From Gemmatimonadota bacterium (lineage in GTDB: Bacteria; Latescibacterota; UBA2968; UBA8231), in the NCBI GenBank assembly GCA_002712305.1, contig PATE01000076.1:17740-28818 (forward strand): a stretch of 11,079 nucleotides of DNA, given 5' to 3'. A program made the translations under genes and the position numbers. This document shows positions 5,947 to 11,079 of this stretch, piece after piece; within the stretch, counting starts at the first letter, position 1, and every line of letters starts with the position of its first letter. A model generated the notes under the pieces. It made no database searches, had not been told where the DNA came from, and saw only the letters and a program-made list of their open reading frames with translations.

Positions 5947-7005
5947 TCAGTGGCCATAGGTCCAGGTGATGTCGGGAAACCCGTCCACCACGTCGGCCAG
6001 ATCATCAAGTTCTTCGGCCGAAAGTGGGCCCGCCTCGATGGCGGCAGCGTTCTCCTCGATCTCATCGATACTGCGAATGCCGGATACGATCGTCGAGACC
6101 GCGCCGTTGCTCAATGCGAATCGAAGGCCGAGCTGCCGCAAGTCCTGAGGACGCCCTCCGGCAAATTGTTGCAGACGATGGGCACAATTGACCATCACCT
6201 CGGATTTCTCCAGGCCGGGATCCTGGACCTCGAAGAAACGTTCGAGATCCGTCAGGGACTGACACGCAGGGTCTCCCGCCAGCAACCCCGAGTGGAAGAC
6301 TCCGCCGAGGAGTACGCCGATCTCCTGTTCTACGGCCAGGGGCAGAAACTCGCTTGCCGCGTCTCGCACGAGCAGGTTGTAGGTTGCGTAGGCCAGCGTC
6401 ACATCGAACAGCCCCGTGCGAGCAGCCGGAATCAGTTCCGGTAACTGGCCGCTCACACCGAAACAGCGGATGATCCCAGTCTCCTTGAGTCTTGCCAAGG
6501 CGTCGACCATTCCCGCGTCGATGACGTGCTCAACCGCTTTTTCCTGGTGGCCATACTGATCGATACTGTGAATCAGCAGGATGTCGATCTGTTCGATCTG
6601 CAGCCGTCGCAGACTTGCCTTCGCCTGTGCGGCGATGTCGTCAGGTACCAGCGTGTCGCCATCTCCCATGGCTCCGCACACGCCGGTCTTCGTGCACACA
6701 ATCCATTGACGACGATGGGCGGGATCGCGCAGATAATGGCCGAAGATCTCCTCGCTCTGGCCATAGGAGGGGGCCGTGTCGAGGAGGTTGACGCCCAGAT
6801 CCGCGGCGCGGCTCATCGTTCGAGCGAAGCCGTCCGGCGCGACATCGAAATGAGGAATCTCGCGATAGGTGTTCGAGGGGCCCGAACTCGGCGTCGGACT
6901 CGTCCCATCGGCCGCAACGGGCCCGTATTTCCCCATGGGCCCGATGCCACCGATGCCAATCTCGCTGACTTCGATCCCCGTGCGACCCAGTGCCCTGTAG
7001 CGCAT
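5947..7005 (-). CDS. Aldo/keto reductase
   Basis: A 352-residue NAD(P)H-dependent oxidoreductase of the aldo/keto reductase superfamily (PF00248), reducing aldehydes or ketones or oxidising sugars in the cytosol. It begins M-R-Y-R-A-L-G-R-T-G, a standard opening. The catalytic tetrad is complete: D76 (N-L-L-D-T-A-P-S-Y-G), Y81, K106 (V-C-T-K-T-G) and H146 (L-L-I-H-S-I-D). The C-terminal part has S-T-I-V-S-G-I-R-S (about 303-311), a typical cofactor-phosphate loop region. An insert after the first strand (about residues 25-57, rich in Gly, Pro and Ser) is longer than usual, and members with it occur among L-fucose/galactose-dehydrogenase-like reductases. AGGAG (7012-7016) lies six bases before the ATG. 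It is 27 bp after the sulfatase gene, so it probably works on a sugar released by the upstream hydrolases. Confidence 0.93.
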   Translation of the reverse strand: MRYRALGRTGIEVSEIGIGGIGPMGKYGPVAADGTSPTPSSGPSNTYREIPHFDVAPDGFARTMSRAADLGVNLLDTAPSYGQSEEIFGHYLRDPAHRRQWIVCTKTGVCGAMGDGDTLVPDDIAAQAKASLRRLQIEQIDILLIHSIDQYGHQEKAVEHVIDAGMVDALARLKETGIIRCFGVSGQLPELIPAARTGLFDVTLAYATYNLLVRDAASEFLPLAVEQEIGVLLGGVFHSGLLAGDPACQSLTDLERFFEVQDPGLEKSEVMVNCAHRLQQFAGGRPQDLRQLGLRFALSNGAVSTIVSGIRSIDEIEENAAAIEAGPLSAEELDDLADVVDGFPDITWTYGH

Positions 7006-7011
7006 GGACTT

Positions 7012-7016
7012 CTCCT
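7012..7016 (-). promoter_or_regulatory. Ribosome binding site of the aldo/keto reductase gene
   Basis: AGGAG on the - strand in the 27-bp gap after the sulfatase stop, six bases before the ATG at 7005. Confidence 0.6.
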
Positions 7017-7032
7017 ACCTCACGCCAGAGAT

Positions 7033-8451
7033 TCAGACAGATGTCTCAGCACGCAACCGTCCTTTCTCATCCTGCGCTTCGTGCCACGTATCTAGCTCGG
7101 CACGCAGGGCCTCAATGGTCTGATGGCGGGCCGGCTCGTCGATGAGATTTCGTTGTTCGAGGGGGTCGGCATCCAGGTTGTAGAGCTCGTACACGACATG
7201 GCCATCGACATTTCCGCGCACGAGTTTGTCTGACTCCCGCACGATGAAGGATTGATTGCCCTTCTTCCACACAGACCGATTGTCCCAGTCGGACACTTGA
7301 CCCGAGACCAGTTTCGTCAGATCTCGTGATTCGACGTCATCCGGTGGGGCCACGCCTGCTGTGGAGAGGAAGGTCGAGAATAGGTCGATGTTGCTCACGT
7401 TCTGATCGCATCGACGACCACCGGCCGGAGCCCGCGGATCATGCACGATCAAAGGCACGTGACAGGAGGCTTCGTAGGGCAGTCCCTTGTAGAAGGCCCG
7501 GAACTGACCGCCGAATTCTCCGTGATCGGCGCTGAAGACGACGAGTGTATCCTCCCACAGTCCCTCCTCGCGAAGGGCGGTCAGCAATCGACCGACACCA
7601 TCGTCGATCATGGCCACATAGCCATAGTAGGCGGACAGAAGCCGACGATACGTGCCTTCGTCCCAACCCAACCGATCGCGTCGATTGAGCCAGTCCATCT
7701 GAGGTGAACTGAGAAACAGGGGCTTGTCCTCGACAGAGTAGTAAAAATCGTCGGGCAAAGGGATCTCATCGGCGGGGTAGAGATCATCCCAGGGGGGCGG
7801 ACACAGATAGGGCTGGTGCGGACCGAAAATGGAGCAGTTGAGGAAGAAAGGTTCGGCTGCGGGTCGTTCGTGTCGCAGATACTGAACCGATTCGCGAACC
7901 GACCAATTCACCTCGTGGTGCTCGAGGTCGAGGAACCCGCTGCCGAGCATGAATCGTTCCTCGTCGGTGTGCTGGCAGGCTTCATCGTCGGTGAATCGCT
8001 GGACGGCAGCGGCCGGATCGTGCTGGAAAGCGGTCTCCTGCAGATACCGGATGTAGGCGGAGTCCGTCGCTTCTTCTGCGCTGTAGTTCGTGTACGGCGC
8101 ATCATGCCGCAGCAGGTGCCGGAAACCGAAGGCGCGGTCCATCGGCTTCAGATGGAGTTTGCCCACCAGAGCCGTGTCATAGCCTGCATCAGTCAGATAC
8201 TCAGGCAACACCTTGCGGTCATGTGGATACAGGACGGTTTGATTGCCGCCCATGCCGTGCGTATCGGCGTAGTATCCGGTGAACAAGGAGGCCCGAATCG
8301 GTGCGCAAGCCATGGTCGGGCACCACGCATTGGAGAACAGTGTCGACTCTGCGGCGAGGGCATCGAGATTCGGTGTCTGCACGACCGGATGGCCGAGCAT
8401 GCTCAGGCAGTCGAAGCGGAATTGATCGGTGAGAATGAAGAGGATGTTCAT
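7033..8451 (-). CDS. Sulfatase (formylglycine-dependent, type I)
   Basis: A 472-residue alkaline-phosphatase-superfamily sulfatase (PF00884) that hydrolyses sulfate esters. The maturation motif is C49-A-P-I-R53 (C-x-P-x-R), so Cys49 should be converted to formylglycine by a maturase encoded elsewhere; the usual Ser/Ala at the fourth position is Ile. Other active-site positions: D9 in I-L-T-D-Q, K98 and H100 in V-G-K-L-H, H212 in G-P-H-Q-P-Y, D309-H310 in S-A-D-H-G-E and K322. The protein starts directly with the first strand (M-N-I-L-F-I-L-T-D) with no signal peptide, so it acts in the cytoplasm, unlike most sulfatases of polysaccharide-degrading bacteria. The ATG overlaps the stop of the glycoside-hydrolase-like gene as ATGA, meaning the two are co-translated. 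The likely substrate is a small sulfated sugar or a choline-sulfate-like compound; the exact ester is unknown. Confidence 0.94.
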   Translation of the reverse strand: MNILFILTDQFRFDCLSMLGHPVVQTPNLDALAAESTLFSNAWCPTMACAPIRASLFTGYYADTHGMGGNQTVLYPHDRKVLPEYLTDAGYDTALVGKLHLKPMDRAFGFRHLLRHDAPYTNYSAEEATDSAYIRYLQETAFQHDPAAAVQRFTDDEACQHTDEERFMLGSGFLDLEHHEVNWSVRESVQYLRHERPAAEPFFLNCSIFGPHQPYLCPPPWDDLYPADEIPLPDDFYYSVEDKPLFLSSPQMDWLNRRDRLGWDEGTYRRLLSAYYGYVAMIDDGVGRLLTALREEGLWEDTLVVFSADHGEFGGQFRAFYKGLPYEASCHVPLIVHDPRAPAGGRRCDQNVSNIDLFSTFLSTAGVAPPDDVESRDLTKLVSGQVSDWDNRSVWKKGNQSFIVRESDKLVRGNVDGHVVYELYNLDADPLEQRNLIDEPARHQTIEALRAELDTWHEAQDEKGRLRAETSV

Positions 8452-9902
8452 GAGCTCTTTTGAGTCGGAAACACGCCGTACTCGATTATGAGCTCAACAT
8501 CGTCTACACGGATCTCGCCCTCGAAATCATCAGGTCGCGAGTGCAGGACGAATTGGACCTTGTTCGTCCCCTTCGTTGGGCGAAGGCCATCGAGATCGAA
8601 TTCGAGCCATTGTCCCGTATAGGCATCGTGCCAGCGTGGTGTGCGGCGGCAGGTTTCCGTGGAGAGGGATGTTCCATTGAGGCTGACCTCAAACCGATCC
8701 TGAGACACGAGTTCGGCCACGTTGATCTTGAGTATCATCCGCCGAATGCGGTCGTTTTCTGGATCGTCGTTGATCGAAAACTCGACTTCGTAACTCTTCG
8801 CCGGGTCTGCCGCCGGAATCGAAACGGGCAACTCGGCACCGTACACGTAGCTCTCCTCGTTCTCGGGTCGCTGCCTTAGGAAGTAGTGCTTGTCGCCTTC
8901 TCGCGTGAGATCAGGATCCCCCATGAAGGAGAGGGTGCGCCGTTCGCCATCTTCCAGGGGCCAGTCCATGAACCACGTGTACAGGCCATCTACATCGGCC
9001 TCCCAGAAGTTCGACGCTGCGGCACGCATCATCTGCGGTGTCGCGTGTTCGACTTTCGTGTTGGGCCGTCGTCCATCCAGGTAGTAGGGCTGCAGCATGC
9101 CATAGACGGAGATGTCGTTGGCATGGGCCGCCTTCACGATCCAGTCGATGGGCATCTGTGCATCGAGGACAAAACAGGAATAGGCCATGGGGACGACAAA
9201 GTCGACGTATCCCTTGGCCAACCACGTCTCCACGTCGAGACCTGCCCGCTGATTCAACTCCACCGTCGGATAAACGCGCGCGCCGAGAAGGCCGGGTTGT
9301 CCAGGACGTCCCCTCACTGTGGCCGAGGCGTCGCGGACGAAATCCGTCATCAGCGAGGCGTGCTCGGGGGCCTCATCCGGGTTCAGGCAGAAGGGGCATC
9401 CGCCGGGGGAGGCGGCGAAATCAAGCTCGATACCCTCCGCATCGTAACGGGTCGCCAGTTCTTCGATGATGGCGTGCTGATGATCTCTGACCTCGGTATG
9501 TACGAATCCGCGGCCCCCTTCGGCCACGTTGTGCTCAGGATTCATTCCACCATAGGCACCCAGACGAAGACTGGAGAAAAACTCCATCCCCTTTTCGTGC
9601 GCGCGATCGATGAGGACCTGCAGTGGGTCGAGATCCTTGGCGATCAGACTCTGCATGTTCTCCCAGCAGCGCCATTCGTAGGCATTCTGAAAAGGTTTGC
9701 GGTCCGAGCCCCATTCCAATCCGACACGAGAAGGGTAGAACAACCCATCGGCGCGAGACACGCCATAGATGAAGGTGTCGATCCCTGTGCCGGCGACCTC
9801 GTCGACGGGAATCCACGCATCCTCCATCCGCATGGGCGGTTCGAAGACGAACAGGTAGTAGTGGCGCGCGTCGTTGAAGTAGATGGTGCGTCGCTTTCTC
9901 AT
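8448..9902 (-). CDS. Glycoside-hydrolase-like TIM-barrel protein with C-terminal beta domain
   Basis: A 484-residue two-part protein. Residues 1-330 look like a putative glycosidase (beta/alpha)8 barrel of the uncharacterised GH-like kind: D-A-E-G-I-E-L-D-F (154-162) and Y-V-D-F-V-V-P-M-A-Y (232-241) are strand ends where catalytic acids and sugar-contacting residues usually sit, and W-F-M-D-W (310-314) is a probable eighth strand. E159 and D161 are candidate catalytic residues. Residues 385-476 form a beta-rich domain ending in V-D-D-V-E-L-I-I-E-Y, similar to the truncated protein at 10653-10931 and probably a carbohydrate-binding or packing module. Residues 165-173 hold a C-P-F-C pair. There is no signal peptide. 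The ATG overlaps the creatininase-family stop (ATGA, 9899-9902), and its own stop overlaps the sulfatase start. I infer hydrolysis of a glycoside; no biochemical family can be named with certainty. Confidence 0.8.
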   Translation of the reverse strand: MRKRRTIYFNDARHYYLFVFEPPMRMEDAWIPVDEVAGTGIDTFIYGVSRADGLFYPSRVGLEWGSDRKPFQNAYEWRCWENMQSLIAKDLDPLQVLIDRAHEKGMEFFSSLRLGAYGGMNPEHNVAEGGRGFVHTEVRDHQHAIIEELATRYDAEGIELDFAASPGGCPFCLNPDEAPEHASLMTDFVRDASATVRGRPGQPGLLGARVYPTVELNQRAGLDVETWLAKGYVDFVVPMAYSCFVLDAQMPIDWIVKAAHANDISVYGMLQPYYLDGRRPNTKVEHATPQMMRAAASNFWEADVDGLYTWFMDWPLEDGERRTLSFMGDPDLTREGDKHYFLRQRPENEESYVYGAELPVSIPAADPAKSYEVEFSINDDPENDRIRRMILKINVAELVSQDRFEVSLNGTSLSTETCRRTPRWHDAYTGQWLEFDLDGLRPTKGTNKVQFVLHSRPDDFEGEIRVDDVELIIEYGVFPTQKSS

Positions 9903-10642
9903 AACCGTCCGTTCCGGATGTCGCTGACCACTTCTACGAGGCCATCGACAACGGCCTCCAGCATCTGTTCGCCCTTCTCTGCCGTGCCAAAACTCGGGTC
10001 TCCATGGACGCCGACCCTGGTGCGTTCATCCATGCGTTGGAACTGAGCCACGAGTCCGCCATGACGCGATTCGGGGTGAATCCCATCCAGGCCCGGTCGA
10101 TCGGCCTTCACCAGATCTGGACGGATGACGAGCATCATGGACGTTTCCATCTCTCCCGCATGTCCTGAGCCCAGCGGGCCTGCCTCCTTGATCTCGTCCA
10201 GCTCCTGTCCCGCAATGCGCCAGTGGGAAGCGCCGAATACCCTCGTATCGTCGTGGGTCTCCTTGATCTTCTGCAGGGCCACGGCCATATCCGCCTCGTT
10301 GCCGCCATGCCCATTCAGGATCAACACTTGGGAGAATCCGGCCGAAATCAGACAACCCACCGTCTCGTAGATCACATTGATATGTGTCTCGGATGTGGCG
10401 GTGACACTGCCGCCAAAGCGTATGTGATGGTAGGAATATCCGAGCCACTGCGTGGGTAGGCAGACAACATCGTCGGGGATTCTGCCCTCCAGGCGACGGA
10501 CAATCTCGTCGGTCTCCATCGTATCCGTGAGAAAGGGCAGATGGGGACCGTGCTGTTCGAAGGAGGCGATGGGGTAGACGGCAACCAGGGCGTCCTTGTC
10601 CAGTTGTTTCACTTCGGGCCACGTCATTTCGCCGAGTTTCAT
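9899..10642 (-). CDS. Creatininase-family metal-dependent amidohydrolase
   Basis: A 247-residue protein of the creatininase family (PF02633), binuclear-metal enzymes that open cyclic amides or cleave formamides; members include creatininase, a FAPy deformylase and MftE. Metal-site motifs are clear: S-F-E29-Q-H31-G-P-H-L-P (27-36), D40 (L-T-D-T), N-G-H112-G-G-N (110-115) and S-G-H-A-G-E164-M-E-T-S (159-168). Length is normal for the family. The frame runs back to 10669, but AGGAG at 10648-10652 places the start at the ATG at 10642, giving the usual M-K-L-G-E-M-T-W opening. The stop overlaps the start of the glycoside-hydrolase-like gene (ATGA). Ten bases separate it from the upstream frame. 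In this context it may hydrolyse an amide or lactam-type sugar derivative; this is inference. Confidence 0.93.
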   Translation of the reverse strand: MKLGEMTWPEVKQLDKDALVAVYPIASFEQHGPHLPFLTDTMETDEIVRRLEGRIPDDVVCLPTQWLGYSYHHIRFGGSVTATSETHINVIYETVGCLISAGFSQVLILNGHGGNEADMAVALQKIKETHDDTRVFGASHWRIAGQELDEIKEAGPLGSGHAGEMETSMMLVIRPDLVKADRPGLDGIHPESRHGGLVAQFQRMDERTRVGVHGDPSFGTAEKGEQMLEAVVDGLVEVVSDIRNGRL

Positions 10643-10647
10643 GGACT

Positions 10648-10652
10648 CTCCT
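10648..10652 (-). promoter_or_regulatory. Ribosome binding site fixing the creatininase-family start at 10642
   Basis: AGGAG on the - strand begins one base after the TAA stop (10653-10655) of the upstream frame and lies five bases before the ATG at 10642. It excludes the longer start at 10669, which would overlap the upstream gene. Confidence 0.75.
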
Positions 10653-11078
10653 TTAGTAGCGAACGACAAGTTCGACGTCTGTGAGGGTGATCGGTGCGAG
10701 CAGCTGCGGGTGACGTTCGATCAACACGACGTGCACTCCATGCCTTCCCGGTTCGATCTCTCGCGATGTCAGATCCCACTCAAGCCATGCAGCACTGCTG
10801 ACGGTAGAGATTTCGCGCCAACGAGGCTGGGGCTGAAAGGCGCCACCGGGTGGTGATGGATTCTCCAATCGGCACGGAACAACCTGCGCCGAATCGAGGA
10901 CTTCACCGTCCCAGCAGACACGCACCACGTCCTGCAGCAGCATCTGGTTGAGTTCGCTGATACGGCGTACAATGCGGAAAAAAGCCCGCATCATCTTTTC
11001 AACCGCGGTTTTACTGTCATCACCATAGCCCATCATGGCGGCCACATCTGGCTGATAATCGAACAATAAGCGGTTTTC
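10653..11078 (-). CDS. Chimeric open frame: GlnD fragment joined to the C-terminal beta domain of a GH-like protein
   Basis: The frame is open to the right edge, so its true 5' end is not visible; the first possible start (TTG, 11064-11066) is inside homologous sequence. Two unrelated parts are joined in frame at about 10932. The first 49 visible codons match the PII uridylyltransferase GlnD. From Q-D-V-V-R-V onward (10653-10934) it is a beta-rich domain with W-L-E-W-D-L and [10 protein letters not shown], closely parallel to residues 401-475 of the glycoside-hydrolase-like protein at 8448-9902 (W-L-E-F-D-L and V-D-D-V-E-L-I-I-E-Y). The beta-domain part ends ten bases before the creatininase-family gene and fits the operon as the 3' end of another GH-like or binding protein. 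The fusion has no plausible joint function; see the GlnD entry. Confidence 0.75.
   Translation of the reverse strand, partial: ENRLLFDYQPDVAAMMGYGDDSKTAVEKMMRAFFRIVRRISELNQMLLQDVVRVCWDGEVLDSAQVVPCRLENPSPPGGAFQPQPRWREISTVSSAAWLEWDLTSREIEPGRHGVHVVLIERHPQLLAPITLTDVELVVRY
10932..11078 (-). pseudogene. glnD: GlnD (PII uridylyltransferase) internal fragment
   Basis: About 49 codons of clear GlnD sequence: N-R-L-L-F-D (codons 2-7), A-V-E-K-M-M (25-30) and [12 protein letters not shown] (38-49). These correspond to the region just after the nucleotidyltransferase domain, roughly a third of the way into the ~850-900-residue enzyme that uridylylates PII in nitrogen control. In real GlnD the sequence continues L-F-D/Q-E-A-I-L; here it switches after L-L-Q to an unrelated beta domain. 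The segment resembles gammaproteobacterial GlnD. By hand count it is about 49% G+C with codons such as TTA, AAA and GTA, unlike its ~60% G+C neighbours. It is a broken piece that happens to be in frame, either an assembly chimera at a contig end or a recombination remnant. Confidence 0.8.
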
Positions 11079-11079
11079 A

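Noticed and set aside
5940-6065. Longer N-terminus for the NIPSNAP protein
   Set aside because: The extension overlaps the aldo/keto reductase gene and reads as non-family sequence; the NIPSNAP domain starts at the ATG at 5939.
5914-6444. + strand open frame opposite the aldo/keto reductase
   Set aside because: Shadow frame; the opposite strand carries the complete catalytic tetrad of an aldo/keto reductase.
7816-8463. + strand open frame opposite the sulfatase gene
   Set aside because: Shadow of the sulfatase coding sequence, with no motif or start signal of its own.
8886-10046. Long + strand open frame (386 codons) opposite the GH-like gene
   Set aside because: It is antisense to a well-supported gene, its composition is low-complexity Gly/Arg/His, it has no recognisable motifs, and it follows from high-G+C codon bias on the other strand.
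10653-11066. Frame starting at TTG 11066 as an intact small gene
   Set aside because: The frame stays open to the edge and the codons before the TTG already match GlnD, so the TTG is internal and the frame is a chimera rather than a complete gene.
1-11079. CRISPR arrays, tRNA/rRNA genes, transposases, attachment sites
   Set aside because: No direct-repeat arrays, no tRNA- or rRNA-like segments and no transposase or integrase motifs were seen in either strand.

Overview
The window is a dense, G+C-rich (roughly 60%) bacterial accessory region. It looks like DNA from an uncultivated heterotroph of the kind rich in sulfatases, PhyH oxygenases and TIM-barrel sugar-acid enzymes, such as Latescibacterota, Poribacteria or Planctomycetota. 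That placement rests on recognised protein style only: there is no rRNA, tRNA or core marker native to the region.

Layout. On the + strand are the 3' end of a TPR-like gene (3-668, cut by the left edge), then a PhyH-type dioxygenase (742-1476) whose stop overlaps the start of an amidohydrolase_2-family metal hydrolase (1473-2354). A 64-bp convergent gap follows. Everything from 2419 to the right edge is on the - strand and reads right to left as one probable operon: a truncated beta-domain protein (10653-10931), creatininase-family hydrolase (9899-10642), glycoside-hydrolase-like TIM barrel with a C-terminal beta domain (8448-9902), sulfatase (7033-8451), aldo/keto reductase (5947-7005), NIPSNAP-family protein (5544-5939), PhyH protein (4662-5531), VOC/glyoxalase protein (4235-4615), UxuA-like sugar-acid dehydratase (3248-4204) and a second PhyH protein (2419-3234). 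Gaps are 7-46 bp, two junctions are ATGA overlaps, and almost every gene has a clear AGGAG-type ribosome binding site. No gene-free stretch exceeds about 75 bp.

Likely joint role (inference): intracellular breakdown of a sulfated, amide- or uronate-bearing saccharide or osmolyte. The glycosidase-like protein, sulfatase and creatininase-family enzyme would deblock it, and the reductase, dehydratase and dioxygenases would oxidise or dehydrate the products. No transporter, regulator or signal peptide is visible.

Most notable points: (1) the last ~150 bp encode a clear in-frame fragment of GlnD (PII uridylyltransferase) with lower G+C, spliced into an unrelated beta domain. This is a chimeric junction, probably an assembly artefact and otherwise a recombination scar. 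(2) Both - strand PhyH proteins have His-x-Gly where the iron-binding His-x-Asp is expected, whereas the + strand PhyH protein is canonical. His-x-Gly/Ala is the arrangement of Fe(II)/2-oxoglutarate halogenases, although a non-enzymatic or alternative-ligand clade is at least as likely. (3) The UxuA-like enzyme keeps the metal site but has lost the usual C-terminal tyrosine region.
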